Source: Micromonospora echinaurantiaca
GTDB lineage: Bacteria; Actinomycetota; Actinomycetes; Mycobacteriales; Micromonosporaceae
NCBI RefSeq assembly: GCF_900090235.1
Contig: NZ_LT607750.1
Coordinates: forward strand, 6,088,501-6,152,500
Reading direction: 5' to 3'
Length of the DNA stretch: 64,000 bases
Under the pieces are notes generated by a model. The model was not told the origin of the DNA. It saw nothing but the letters and a program-made list of their open reading frames with translations, and did not search any database. The translations under genes were made by a program, and so were the position numbers. Below, piece by piece: positions 31,651-40,806 of the stretch (positions are counted from its first letter, which is position 1; each line of letters starts with the position of its first letter).

Positions 31651-34563
31651 GTGACACCTCCTGCGCCACCCCGTCCCTGGGTCCTGGCGGGCGCCACCGC
31701 CCTGGCCCTCGTCGTCGGCGGCCTGGCCGTCGTCGCCACCACCCCCGCCGAGGCCGCCACCGTCGGCGCCGGCAGCTACACCACCACCCCGGTCGGCCCG
31801 CTCCCCTCCGGCTGCGGCCAGCTCGCCACCAACCCCCGGCAGTTCGTCACCGCCGACGCGCCCGCCGGGGCCGTCCCCACCAACGACTGGTGGTCGTCGC
31901 TGCTGTTCAAGCGCACCGACTGCGCGTTCAGCGAGCCGCTGCACGCCCACCCGCTGTCGTACGACACGTTCACCGACGGGCTCGGCTTCTCGGCCAACTC
32001 CACCCCCGCCATCAGCGGCACCGCCACCGGCGTGGGCGAGTTCCACTACCCCTACGTCCAGGACATCCGGGTCGGGGTGGCCGGGCTCGCCGCGCCCGTG
32101 GTCCGGGTCGCCGGCTGGTCCGACTGGACGGTCACCCCGTACTGGAGCGACGGCGCCCGGACCCTGCGGGCCACCGTCGGGCACGGCCTGCCGTTCGCGT
32201 ACTTCCAGGCAACCGGCGGCGACGCGGTGATCAGCACGACCGGCACCCCGACGGTCTGGTCCAACAGCGGCGCCACCATCGGCTTCACCGTCAACGGGCA
32301 CGACTACGTCGGCTACGCCCCGACCGGGGCGAGCTGGACGGTCAGCGGCGGCCGCATCACGTCCAACCTCGCTGGGCGCGGCTACTTCTCGATCGCGCTG
32401 CTGCCCACCACGCCGCAGACCGGCGCGGCGGAGCGGGCCGGGCTGGCCACCACCTTCGGCACGTACGCGCACGCCCACGTCACCGGCACCCGCCTGTCGT
32501 ACGCCTACACCCCGGCCAGCGGCACGGTCACCACCACGTACGCCTTCACCACCACGCCGCGGGAGGGCACCGCAACCCGGACCGTGGTCAGCCTCTACCC
32601 GCACCAGTGGAAGTCGCTGACCGGCTCCACCCCGATCGCCCAGAGCTACCCGTCCGCCCGGGGCCGGATGAAGGTGCTCACCGGCGTCGGCGAGTTCCGC
32701 ACCGCGATGACCTTCCACGGGGTGCTGCCCGAACTGCCGGCCGTCGGCGACGGCAGCGGCGCCGACCTGGAGACGCTGCGCGGCCAGCTGGCCGCCGTCC
32801 GGGGCAACCCGATGGACCAGCGCGGCGGCGACACCTACTGGACCGGCAAGGGGCTGGGCCGGGCCGCCCGGATCGCCGAGGTGGCCGACCTGGTCGGCGA
32901 CACCGCCACCCGGGACGCCGCGCTGAATGCCATCCGCAGCACGCTCACCGACTGGTTCACCGCGCCGGCCGGCAAGACCGCGCGGGTCTTCTACTACGAC
33001 CAGAACTGGGGCACGCTGATCGGCTACCCCGCCTCGTACGGCTCCGACCAGGAGCTCAACGACCACCACTTCCACTACGGCTACTTCGTCGCGGCGGCCG
33101 CCACGCTGGCCAAGTTCGACCCCCGCTGGGCCGCCGACGACCAGTACGGCGGCATGGTCGACCTGCTCATCCGGGACGCCGACAACTACGACCGGGCCGA
33201 CAGCCGCTTCCCCTACCTGCGGGACTTCGACATCTACGCCGGTCACGACTGGGCCTCCGGGCACGGCTCGTTCGGCGCTGGCAACAACCAGGAGTCCTCG
33301 TCCGAGGGGATGAACTTCGCCAACGCGCTGATCCAGTGGGGTCAGGTCACCGGTGACACCGCGGTGCGGGACGCCGGCGTCTTCCTCTGGACCACGCAGG
33401 CCGCGGCGATCCAGGAGTACTGGTTCGACGTCAGCGACCGGAACTTCCCGGCCGCGTTCGGGCACTCGACCGTCGGCATGGTCTGGGGCGACGGCGGCGC
33501 GTACGCCACCTGGTTCAGCGCCGAACCGGAGATGATCCAGGGCATCAACCTGCTGCCGGTCACCGGTGGGCACCTCTACCTCGGCCACCACCCGGCCTAC
33601 GTCCGGGCCAACTACGCCGAGCTGGTACGCAACAACAACGGTCCGCCGACCGTCTGGCAGGACATCCTCTGGCAGTTCCAGGCGCTCGGCGACGGCGACG
33701 CGGCGCTGGCCAACCTGCGGGCCAACCCCGGTTACACCCCGGAGGAGGGGGAGAGTCGGGCGCACACCTTCCACTGGATCCGCAACCTGGCCGCGCTGGG
33801 CACCGTGGACACCTCGGTCCGGGCGGACCACCCGCTGGCCGCGGTCTTCACCCGCAACGGCGCGCGGACGTACGTGGCGGCCAACCCGAGCCCGTCGCCG
33901 CTGACCGTGACGTTCTCCACCGGCACCACGCTGGTGGTGCCGGCCGGCCGGACGGCTACCACCGGTGCGTACACCTGGAGCGGCGGCAGCGCCGGCGGGG
34001 GCGTACCGCCGACGACGCCGCCACCGACGACGCCGCCACCGACCACCCCGCCGCCGACCACCCCGCCGCCGACGACTCCCCCGCCCGGCACGCCGGACTC
34101 GCCGGTGCGGTACCTGCTCCCCGGCGGCGGCCTGGCGGCGGCCGGCGGCGCGGCGACCGCCACGGTGGCCGGCGCCAACGGCGCCAACCACGACGGCACG
34201 CCGAACAATCCGCAGGTGTTCACCGCCACCGGGCTCGACCTGACCTACGCCGGTGGGCAGACCGCCTTCGACCTGTTCCTCGACGCCGGCACGGCGGTCG
34301 GCAACGGGGTGCAGCTGCGCATCTCCTACGACCTGACCGGCGACGGCGGCTGGGAACGGGTGGAGACGTACCGCTACTTCGCCACCGACCCGGTCCCCGG
34401 CTACGAGCGCTACACCCAGCAGGCCGGCCTGCACTCGGCCACCGGCGCCCTCGGCAACCTGGTCGACGGCCGGGTACGGGTCGAGGTCTGGTCGGCGATC
34501 GGCACCAACCCGAGCACCCTCGGCATCGGCGACCGGTCCGTCGTCCGGCTGCCGTACTCCTGA
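31651..34563 (+). CDS. Secreted endo-beta-1,3-glucanase, GH81, with C-terminal binding domain
   Basis: 970 aa. GTG at 31651 after GGGAGG. Signal peptide to about residue 35 (ATTPAEAA). GH81 catalytic region about 45-740: TNDWWSSLLFKR near the N-terminus, YDQNWGTLIGYPASYGSDQE and LNDHHFHYGYFVAAAA (catalytic Asp region), and GNNQESSSEGMNFANALI (catalytic Glu region). Cleaves beta-1,3-glucan (laminarin, fungal wall). A linker of TTPPP repeats joins a C-terminal domain of about 150 residues (RYLLPGGGLAAAGGAATATV to GDRSVVRLPYS), probably a carbohydrate-binding module, perhaps CBM56-like. A LacI-type operator lies upstream. Confidence 0.92.
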   Translation: MTPPAPPRPWVLAGATALALVVGGLAVVATTPAEAATVGAGSYTTTPVGPLPSGCGQLATNPRQFVTADAPAGAVPTNDWWSSLLFKRTDCAFSEPLHAHPLSYDTFTDGLGFSANSTPAISGTATGVGEFHYPYVQDIRVGVAGLAAPVVRVAGWSDWTVTPYWSDGARTLRATVGHGLPFAYFQATGGDAVISTTGTPTVWSNSGATIGFTVNGHDYVGYAPTGASWTVSGGRITSNLAGRGYFSIALLPTTPQTGAAERAGLATTFGTYAHAHVTGTRLSYAYTPASGTVTTTYAFTTTPREGTATRTVVSLYPHQWKSLTGSTPIAQSYPSARGRMKVLTGVGEFRTAMTFHGVLPELPAVGDGSGADLETLRGQLAAVRGNPMDQRGGDTYWTGKGLGRAARIAEVADLVGDTATRDAALNAIRSTLTDWFTAPAGKTARVFYYDQNWGTLIGYPASYGSDQELNDHHFHYGYFVAAAATLAKFDPRWAADDQYGGMVDLLIRDADNYDRADSRFPYLRDFDIYAGHDWASGHGSFGAGNNQESSSEGMNFANALIQWGQVTGDTAVRDAGVFLWTTQAAAIQEYWFDVSDRNFPAAFGHSTVGMVWGDGGAYATWFSAEPEMIQGINLLPVTGGHLYLGHHPAYVRANYAELVRNNNGPPTVWQDILWQFQALGDGDAALANLRANPGYTPEEGESRAHTFHWIRNLAALGTVDTSVRADHPLAAVFTRNGARTYVAANPSPSPLTVTFSTGTTLVVPAGRTATTGAYTWSGGSAGGGVPPTTPPPTTPPPTTPPPTTPPPTTPPPGTPDSPVRYLLPGGGLAAAGGAATATVAGANGANHDGTPNNPQVFTATGLDLTYAGGQTAFDLFLDAGTAVGNGVQLRISYDLTGDGGWERVETYRYFATDPVPGYERYTQQAGLHSATGALGNLVDGRVRVEVWSAIGTNPSTLGIGDRSVVRLPYS

Positions 34564-34572
34564 TCCGCCCGC

Positions 34573-34605
34573 CGCGCCGCCGGTCGTCCCGCGACCGGCG
34601 GCGCG
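34573..34605 (+). terminator. Terminator after GH81
   Basis: 14-bp stem (34573-34586 with 34592-34605), 5-nt loop, 10 bp past the stop. Confidence 0.7.
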
Positions 34606-34622
34606 CGGGTAGGTTGCACAGA

Positions 34623-35699
34623 ATGAGCGCCCGGGACCCCATCGCCGACCTGCGCCGGATCGCGTTCCTGCTGGAACGGGCGAACGAGGCCACCTACCGG
34701 GTACGCGCCTTCCGCTCGGCGGCCAAGGCGCTCGCCGCGTTGCCCCCCGCGGAGGTGGCCGGGCGGGCCCGGACGGGCAAGCTCACCGAACTGGCCGGCG
34801 TCGGCGACGTGACCGCCCGCTGCGTGGCCGAGTCGATCGCCGGTGAGGAGCCGGTCTACCTGCGCCGGCTGGTCGCCACCGAGGGCAGCGACCTGGACGC
34901 GGCGGCGACCGACCTGCGCACCTCGCTGCGCGGCGACTGCCACACCCACTCCGACTGGTCCGACGGCGGCTCCCCGATCGAGGAGATGGCGCTGGCGGCC
35001 GTCGAGCTGGGCCACGAGTACCTGGTGCTGACCGACCACTCGCCCCGGCTGAAGGTCGCCCGGGGGCTGACCGCCGACCGGCTGCGCCGCCAACTCGACT
35101 ACGTCGAGCAGGTCAACGCGGCGCTGCCGGAAGGATTCCGGATCCTCACCGGCATCGAGGTGGACATCCTCGCCGACGGTTCGCTCGACCAGGACGAGGA
35201 GCTGCTGGCCCGGCTCGACGTGGTGGTCGGCTCGGTGCACAGCGGCCTGAACGACGAACGGTCGAAGATGACCCGGCGGATGCTGGCCGCCGTCGCCAAC
35301 CCGCACCTGGACATCCTCGGCCACTGCACCGGCCGGATGGTCTCCTCCCGACCGGCCGGAGTGACCGGGCCGGGCGACCGCGGCCACCGGGCACGGACCC
35401 GGAAGGAGAGCGACTTCGACGCCGACGCGGTCTTCGCGGCCTGCGCCGAGCACGGCGTCGCGGTTGAGATCAACTCCCGTCCGGAGCGGCAGGACCCGCC
35501 GAAGCGGCTGATCCGCCGGGCCCTGGAGGCCGGGTGCGTGTTCGCCATCAACACCGACGCGCACGCCCCGGGTCAGCTCGACTGGCAGCGGTTCGGCTGC
35601 GAGCGGGCGGCCCGGTGCGGGGTGCCCGCCGACCGGGTGGTCAACACCTGGTCGGCGGAGGAACTGGTGGCCTGGGCCGTGGACCGCCCCGCCCGCTGA
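34623..35699 (+). CDS. PHP domain protein with N-terminal HhH region (PolX-type without polymerase)
   Basis: 358 aa. N-terminal part (DPIADLRRIAFLLERANEAT, residues 5-25, and LTELAGVGDVTARCVAESIA, about 58-77) has the helix-hairpin-helix of DNA polymerase X-type proteins. From about 105, the PHP phosphoesterase motifs: HTHSDWSDG, TDHSPRL, TGIEVDIL, VVVGSVHSGL, DILGHCTGR, AVEINSRP and INTDAHAP, all metal ligands present. Likely a DNA-end or nucleotide phosphoesterase. ATG at 34623; a TTG 9 bp earlier is possible. Confidence 0.88.
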   Translation: MSARDPIADLRRIAFLLERANEATYRVRAFRSAAKALAALPPAEVAGRARTGKLTELAGVGDVTARCVAESIAGEEPVYLRRLVATEGSDLDAAATDLRTSLRGDCHTHSDWSDGGSPIEEMALAAVELGHEYLVLTDHSPRLKVARGLTADRLRRQLDYVEQVNAALPEGFRILTGIEVDILADGSLDQDEELLARLDVVVGSVHSGLNDERSKMTRRMLAAVANPHLDILGHCTGRMVSSRPAGVTGPGDRGHRARTRKESDFDADAVFAACAEHGVAVEINSRPERQDPPKRLIRRALEAGCVFAINTDAHAPGQLDWQRFGCERAARCGVPADRVVNTWSAEELVAWAVDRPAR

Positions 35700-35738
35700 C
35701 CGGCCAGCCCCGGCCGGTGCCGGGACCGGCCGATCGGC

Positions 35739-36722
35739 TCAGCGGGGGGCGGCCGCCTCGGCGACCGGCGCTGCCGGGGCGCCGACCCCGACCGGCACCG
35801 CCGGGCGCCGCCGGCCGACCAGGCCCTGCGACACGGCGACGCCGAGGAGCACCACCAGCGCACCCACCGGCTGGTGCCAGGTGAGTCGCTCGCCCAGCAC
35901 CAGGGCGCCGATCAGCACCGCGAAGACCGGAATCAGGTAGGTGACCGTCGAGGCGGTGCTCGCCCCGATGACCCGGATGTTCCGCATGTTGATCACGAAG
36001 GCGATGCCGGTGCCGAGCGCACCGAGCGCCAGCACGCTCGCCACCACCTCGACCGAGAGGTCGGTCGGCACCGGCGGCGCGCCGGCCGCCAGCGGCGCGA
36101 CCACCGCGAGCTGGGCCACCGCGAGCAGCAGCTGGGCCGCCGAGAGCGACACGCCGGAGTGCGAGCTGCCGGCCACGAACTTCTTCTGGTACGGGATGGC
36201 CACGCCGTAGCAGGCCGCCGCGCCGAAGCACATCAGCTGCCCGACGAAGTGCGCCCCGCCGACGCCCTGCCACACGCCGAGCACCACGAGCACCCCGAAG
36301 AAGCCGAGCGCGAGCCCGACCGCCCGGCGTACGGTCAGCCGCTCGGTGCGGAAGACCAGCACCGCCAGCGGCAGCACGATCAGCGGCGTGGTGGCGTTCC
36401 AGATGCCCGCCAGCATCGACTCGACCCGCTGCTCGCCGTAGCCGAACAGGGTGAACGGGATGGCCACACCGAACGCGGCGACCACGGTCAGGTGCGCCCA
36501 CACCCGCGGCTCGCGGGGCAGCCGGTCGCGCAGCACGGCCAGCACCACCAGCAGGGTCACCGCGCCGGTGGCGACCCGGTAGAGGGTGAGGTGCAGCGGG
36601 TGCAGCTCCTCGACACCGACCTTGATGAACAGGAAGCTGGACCCCCAGATCGCGGCGAGGGCGACGAAACCGGGCAACCAGCTGCGGAGCGCCGCCCTGT
36701 CAGGAGTGAAGTCCGTGGTCAC
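35739..36722 (-). CDS. EamA/DMT family transporter
   Basis: 327 aa with ten membrane helices in two EamA repeats (first: VALAAIWGSSFLFIKVG to VFRTERLTVRRAVGLALGFF; second: GAHFVGQLMCFGAAACYGVA to YLIPVFAVLIGALVLGERLT). Exports metabolites or acts in drug/metabolite transport; substrate unknown. I choose GTG at 36722, where homology-like residues begin. The start codon is inside an 11-bp inverted repeat, and no normal ribosome site precedes it. Confidence 0.88.
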   Translation of the reverse strand: MTTDFTPDRAALRSWLPGFVALAAIWGSSFLFIKVGVEELHPLHLTLYRVATGAVTLLVVLAVLRDRLPREPRVWAHLTVVAAFGVAIPFTLFGYGEQRVESMLAGIWNATTPLIVLPLAVLVFRTERLTVRRAVGLALGFFGVLVVLGVWQGVGGAHFVGQLMCFGAAACYGVAIPYQKKFVAGSSHSGVSLSAAQLLLAVAQLAVVAPLAAGAPPVPTDLSVEVVASVLALGALGTGIAFVINMRNIRVIGASTASTVTYLIPVFAVLIGALVLGERLTWHQPVGALVVLLGVAVSQGLVGRRRPAVPVGVGAPAAPVAEAAAPR

Positions 36723-36729
36723 TCCTGAC
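36699..36729. promoter_or_regulatory. Inverted repeat centred on the EamA start codon
   Basis: 11-bp perfect arms GTCAGGAGTGA / TCACTCCTGAC (36699-36709, 36719-36729) with a 9-bp spacer. The GTG start (36722-36720) lies in the arm. It could be an operator or an mRNA hairpin that hides initiation. Confidence 0.5.
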
Positions 36730-36841
36730 ACTTTGCCGCAGGGGTACGACAAAGTCCCGCGACTTTCGGACCGGGTGGCCAGCACCACACGTCGCCCGCC
36801 GACCGGCCGGGTGGCGGCTGCCGGGGACACGGGCAACACGC

Positions 36842-36872
36842 TCGACAGCGAGGCCGTCCGGTCACGTAGGGT
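36842..36872 (+). promoter_or_regulatory. Candidate promoter for DUF885 gene (leaderless)
   Basis: -10 TAGGGT at 36867-36872, eight bp before the GTG start at 36880; TCGACA at 36842-36847 could be a -35 with an over-long 19-bp spacer. If correct the transcript begins at or just before the start codon. Confidence 0.35.
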
Positions 36873-36879
36873 CGGGGCC

Positions 36880-38550
36880 GTGGGACGAATCGATGACCTC
36901 GCCAACCGGTACGTGGCGGACTGGGCGCCGCTGAGCCCGACCGGTGCCACCTACGTCGGCATCGCCGGCTACGACGACAAGCTCGACGACCTGTCGCCCG
37001 AGGGTTACGCCGCCCGGGCCGAACTGACCCGCCGGACCCTGGCCGAGCTGGACGTCACCGAGCCGGACACCGAGGCGGAGCGGACCGCCAAGGAGGCCAT
37101 GCAGGAGCGGCTCGGCCTCGACCTCGCCCGGTACGAGGCGGGCGAGTCGACCAGTGAGGTCAACGTCATCGCCAGCGGGCTGCACGACGTGCGGATGGTC
37201 TTCGACCTGATGCCGACCGAGGGCGAGGACGCCAAGGCCAACATCGCGGCGCGGCTGAACGGCTTCGCCGCCGCGCTGGAGGGCTACAAGACCACACTGC
37301 GCGAGGCGGCCGCGGTCGGTCGGATCAGCTCCCAGGTGCAGCTGGTCGAGGTGGCCAAGCAGTGCGACACCTGGGTCGACCCGAACGGCGACAACTTCTT
37401 CCACGGCCTGGTCGAGCGGCTGGGCGCCGACGGCAGCGTGGCGGCCGAGCTGCGCCGGGGCGCGGCGGCGGCCACCGCGGCGACCGCCGAGTTCGGCCAG
37501 TTCCTGCGCACCGAACTGGCCCCGCACGGGCGGGAGAAGCAGGCCGCCGGGCGGGAGCGCTACGAGCTGGCCTCGCAGTACTTCCTCGGCGCCAAGGTCG
37601 ACCTGGACGAGACGTACGCCTGGGGCTTCGCCGAGCTGGCCCGACTGGAGGCCGAGATGCGCGACGTCGCGGCCCGCATCGTCGGCCCGGGCGCGAGCAT
37701 CGACGACGCCGTACGGGCGCTGGACGCCGACCCGGCCCGCACCATCCAGGGCAAGGAGGCGTTCCGGGACTGGATGCAGGCGCTCGCCGACAAGGCGATC
37801 AGCGAGCTGCACGGCACCCACTTCGACATCCCGGAGCAGGTCCGCCGGATCGAGTGCTGCCTCGCCCCGACCAGCGACGGCGCCATCTACTACACCGGGC
37901 CGAGCGAGGACTTCTCCCGGCCCGGCCGGATGTGGTGGGCGGTGCCGCAGGGCATCACCGACTTCTCCACCTGGCGTGAGGTGACCACCGTCTACCACGA
38001 GGGCGTGCCGGGCCACCACCTCCAGGTCGCCCAGACCGCCGTCCGGGCCGACCTGCTCAACCGCTGGCAGCGGCTGCTCTGCTGGGTCTCCGGGCACGGC
38101 GAGGGCTGGGCGCTCTACTCGGAGCGGCTGATGGACGACCTGGGCTACCTGGAGGACCCGGGCGACAAGCTCGGCATGCTCGACGGGCAGGCGATGCGGG
38201 CCGCCCGGGTGATCGTCGACATCGGCATGCACCTGGAGCTGGAGATCCCCCGGGACAACCCGTTCGGCTTCCACCCGGGCGAGCGCTGGACGCCCGAGCT
38301 GGGCTGGGAGTTCATGCGGGCGCACTGCCGGGTGCCGGACGAGAACCTGCGCTTCGAGCTGAACCGGTACCTGGGTTGGCCGGGGCAGGCCCCCTCGTAC
38401 AAGGTGGGCGAGCGGATCTGGTTGCAGGCCCGGGAGGACGCGAAGGCCCGCAAGGGCGCCGACTTCGACCTCAAGGAGTTCCACCGGCAGGCGCTCGACC
38501 TCGGCTCGCTCGGGCTCGACCCGCTGCGCAAGGCACTCGCCCGGCTGTGA
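36880..38550 (+). CDS. DUF885 family protein (putative metallopeptidase)
   Basis: 556 aa, no signal peptide, acidic. GTG at 36880 chosen because DUF885 homology-like sequence (IDDLANRYVADWAPLSPTGA) begins here; the longer frame has low-complexity extension. The family motif YHEGVPGHHLQVAQT (about 370-384, zinc-ligand-like H-E-x-x-x-H-H) and GHGEGWALYSERLMDDLGYL (distal Glu) are present. This arrangement resembles thermolysin-like gluzincins; peptidase activity is inferred. Only a weak leaderless-type promoter is visible. Confidence 0.9.
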   Translation: MGRIDDLANRYVADWAPLSPTGATYVGIAGYDDKLDDLSPEGYAARAELTRRTLAELDVTEPDTEAERTAKEAMQERLGLDLARYEAGESTSEVNVIASGLHDVRMVFDLMPTEGEDAKANIAARLNGFAAALEGYKTTLREAAAVGRISSQVQLVEVAKQCDTWVDPNGDNFFHGLVERLGADGSVAAELRRGAAAATAATAEFGQFLRTELAPHGREKQAAGRERYELASQYFLGAKVDLDETYAWGFAELARLEAEMRDVAARIVGPGASIDDAVRALDADPARTIQGKEAFRDWMQALADKAISELHGTHFDIPEQVRRIECCLAPTSDGAIYYTGPSEDFSRPGRMWWAVPQGITDFSTWREVTTVYHEGVPGHHLQVAQTAVRADLLNRWQRLLCWVSGHGEGWALYSERLMDDLGYLEDPGDKLGMLDGQAMRAARVIVDIGMHLELEIPRDNPFGFHPGERWTPELGWEFMRAHCRVPDENLRFELNRYLGWPGQAPSYKVGERIWLQAREDAKARKGADFDLKEFHRQALDLGSLGLDPLRKALARL

Positions 38551-38553
38551 GGT

Positions 38554-38593
38554 CGGGAGCCGGCGGCACACGAGCGGGTGCCGCCGGCTCCCG
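38554..38593. terminator. Bidirectional terminator
   Basis: 16-bp perfect stem (38554-38569 with 38578-38593), 8-nt loop, between the convergent DUF885 and DUF6114 genes. Confidence 0.75.
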
Positions 38594-38611
38594 GGCCGGT
38601 GGTGGGGGAAT

Positions 38612-40114
38612 TCAGTCCAGGGTGAGCTTCAACGTCGGCCGCGCGGTCAACGTGTCGCAGGTGACGAAGGCCAGGTCCATCACCGGTTCGGTGAACGTGA
38701 GCGGGATCGGCGAGGTGATCGGGAGGCCGTCGGGCAGCGGCAGGTCCGGGGTGAGGGTCACCTTGATGCCCAGGATCTTCCCGGCGAAGCGGGTGGCGTA
38801 GAAGGCGACGTCGCCGCGGACGGTCAGCTGGTTGGTGGCGAATCGCATGGTCCGGCCGGCCGGGCCGGGTGAGCGGAGCAGGAAGTCGTCGGTCACGGCC
38901 TGCTGCATGCTGAACTTCAGCGCCCGCAGGCTGCCGTCGTCGGTGGGCAGGTCGACGATGCCGTCGAACCGCAGGCCGGTCATGGTCACCTTGGAGCCGG
39001 TCAGCTTCGACGGCGTGGCCGCCACCACCGGCTGGCCCGGTTCTGCGGCGATCCTCGGCAGCGGCTTGCCCGGCTCGACCTTGCCGGGGGCGCCGGGCTT
39101 CGGCGACGCGCAGCGCGGGCCGGGCGCGCTGGGCCGAGGGCTGGCGCTCGGCCGGGCGGTGGGCGTCACGGTCGGCGTCGGGCTCGGCGCGGGCTCGTCC
39201 TCGTCGTCGTCCCCGCCGCCGAACAGGTCGCCGAGCCCGTCCAGGATGTCGGTGATGATGTTGCCGCCGGAGCTCTTCTCCGGGCTGGGCGACGGCGACG
39301 CGCCGGTTGCGCTCGGCGTCGGCTTCGCCCCGCCCGGCGATCCGCTCGGCGCCGGCCGGGTCGGGCAGGCGGGCGCCTGCACCGGCGCCGCGCCCGCGAG
39401 CGGGGCGGCCTGGGCCGGCCCGGGGGCGGGCACGGCGAGCGCCGCCGCTGCGGAGAACCCGAGCAGCACCGGCAGCACGGCGTAGAGGCGGGGGTCCCGC
39501 TGACCCGGCAGCGTCGGCGGGTCGTCGGCCAGCCGGACCGTCCGGGCGGTCTCGTCGTACGCCGCCGGCCGCGGGCCGGCGTCACCCGGCACCAGTTCGT
39601 CGACCCGGGTCGAGCCGGACGCACCGCTCTCCGTCGCGACGGGCGGCTCGGCGGCGAGCGCGGCCGGCTGGTCCGCGGCCGGCTCCTCCGTCGCGGGTAC
39701 GGGCGGCGGGTCGCCGGCCGGGCCGGTGCCCGGGACCCAGGCGAAGCCGAGGCCGGCGCCGATCATGCCGAGCAGCAGGCCGACGAAGAAGCCGCCGAGG
39801 TTGACCCCGATCAGCGAGAAGACCGCGGTCACCGCGGCGACCACGGCGTAGAAGATCCGCTGCTGCGGGGTGAACCACATCAGCACGCCGCAGGCGACCA
39901 GGATGGTGGGGATCAACCAGGAGAGGAATCCGGTCGGTCCCATCTGGAAGGAGAGACCGCCCAGCGACATCTGGGTGGTGCCGAAGATCTCCAGGCCGGC
40001 CAGCGCGGTCAGCAGGCCACCCCAGAACGGTCGGGTCCGCCGCCAACGGCGGAACCGGCGCCACGCCGCGCTGATCCGGCCGGGCCGGGCGTGCTGCGGG
40101 TCGGCGGTTGTCAC
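38612..40114 (-). CDS. DUF6114 membrane protein
   Basis: 500 aa, GTG start at 40114 with GGAGG eight bp upstream. Four membrane segments at about 30-125 (FWGGLLTALAGLEIFGTTQM, SWLIPTILVACGVLMWFTP, IFYAVVAAVTAVFSLIGVNL, FFVGLLLGMIGAGLGFAWV) form the DUF6114 part. A long Pro/Ala/Ser linker with another hydrophobic stretch near 220 follows, with an acidic patch (GGGDDDEDEP), then a C-terminal extracytoplasmic beta domain (about 360-500, TMTGLRFDGIVDLPTDDGSL) containing CDT near the end. It is coupled with DUF6230 as in many actinomycetes. Function unknown. Confidence 0.87.
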   Translation of the reverse strand: MTTADPQHARPGRISAAWRRFRRWRRTRPFWGGLLTALAGLEIFGTTQMSLGGLSFQMGPTGFLSWLIPTILVACGVLMWFTPQQRIFYAVVAAVTAVFSLIGVNLGGFFVGLLLGMIGAGLGFAWVPGTGPAGDPPPVPATEEPAADQPAALAAEPPVATESGASGSTRVDELVPGDAGPRPAAYDETARTVRLADDPPTLPGQRDPRLYAVLPVLLGFSAAAALAVPAPGPAQAAPLAGAAPVQAPACPTRPAPSGSPGGAKPTPSATGASPSPSPEKSSGGNIITDILDGLGDLFGGGDDDEDEPAPSPTPTVTPTARPSASPRPSAPGPRCASPKPGAPGKVEPGKPLPRIAAEPGQPVVAATPSKLTGSKVTMTGLRFDGIVDLPTDDGSLRALKFSMQQAVTDDFLLRSPGPAGRTMRFATNQLTVRGDVAFYATRFAGKILGIKVTLTPDLPLPDGLPITSPIPLTFTEPVMDLAFVTCDTLTARPTLKLTLD

Positions 40115-40154
40115 GTACGCCTCCTGCCGGGGCTAAGGGGGACGGGGCAGGGAA

Positions 40155-40186
40155 CGGGCCCGCGGAGGACGCCCTCCGCGGGCCCG
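40155..40186 (-). terminator. Attenuator-like hairpin inside the DUF6230-DUF6114 operon
   Basis: 14-bp perfect stem (40155-40168 with 40173-40186), loop ACGC, in the 80-bp gap after the DUF6230 stop. Likely partial terminator or mRNA stabiliser, giving more of the first gene product. Confidence 0.55.
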
Positions 40187-40194
40187 GGGTCAGC

Positions 40195-40806
40195 TCAGAA
40201 ACATTCCTTGGCGTCCGCGCCCACGTTCACCCGCAGGTCGAGACCGGTCAGGGTGAAGGTGCCGGCGTGGGTGGAGCGGGCCACCTGCTTGAGGTCCTTG
40301 ATGACGACGGTGTCGGACTGCTGCCCGAAGGCCTTCTTGTCGCCCTTGGCGCCCTCCGGCCCTCCGGTGAGGGTGGCGGCGTCCTGCCCGATGTTGATGT
40401 TCTTGAACTCGGCGTCGCCCTGCAGCGAGTCCATGTCGATGAGCAGCCCGCTGGCCACCGCGGGCTTGCCGCCGCCACCGGCGTTGATGGTGAGCACCAC
40501 CGGCGCGCCCGGCACCTTCACCGACTGGCAGAGGTCGTAGAGCTTGGCGTTGCGGATGCCGGAGACGGCCACCGGGTGCTTCGTGCCGTCCGACTCCTCG
40601 GCGATGCCGCCGTACTGGACGAAGCCCTCGCCGCGCAGTTCCGAGGCGGAGACCTTGAAGGTCTGGCCGGAGACGGCGAACGAGGCGGCGATCGCGCCGT
40701 TGGCCATGCCGAAGACGATCGCGCCGGCGACGGCCGTCGCGGGCACCATCAGGGCGGCGAAGCGCCGCCACCGGGTACGACCCCGGTTCTCGATCCGATC
40801 CTGCAC
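40195..40806 (-). CDS. DUF6230 family protein, exported
   Basis: 203 aa. GTG at 40806 follows GAGGAGGAG. A basic N-terminus (RGRTRWRRFAALMVPATAVA) leads into a membrane/signal segment to about 42, then an extracytoplasmic beta-rich domain (ASFAVSGQTFKVSASELRGE, VLTINAGGGGKP, HAGTFTLTGLDLRVNVGADA). The C-terminal Cys may pair with CQSV near residue 110. Sometimes annotated as cholesterol esterase without evidence I know. Operon mate of DUF6114. Confidence 0.85.
   Translation of the reverse strand: MQDRIENRGRTRWRRFAALMVPATAVAGAIVFGMANGAIAASFAVSGQTFKVSASELRGEGFVQYGGIAEESDGTKHPVAVSGIRNAKLYDLCQSVKVPGAPVVLTINAGGGGKPAVASGLLIDMDSLQGDAEFKNINIGQDAATLTGGPEGAKGDKKAFGQQSDTVVIKDLKQVARSTHAGTFTLTGLDLRVNVGADAKECF

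Noticed and set aside
31591..34434. 947-aa antisense frame over GH81
   Set aside because: Arg/Gly-rich composition and no ribosome site; the GH81 motifs on the plus strand are complete.
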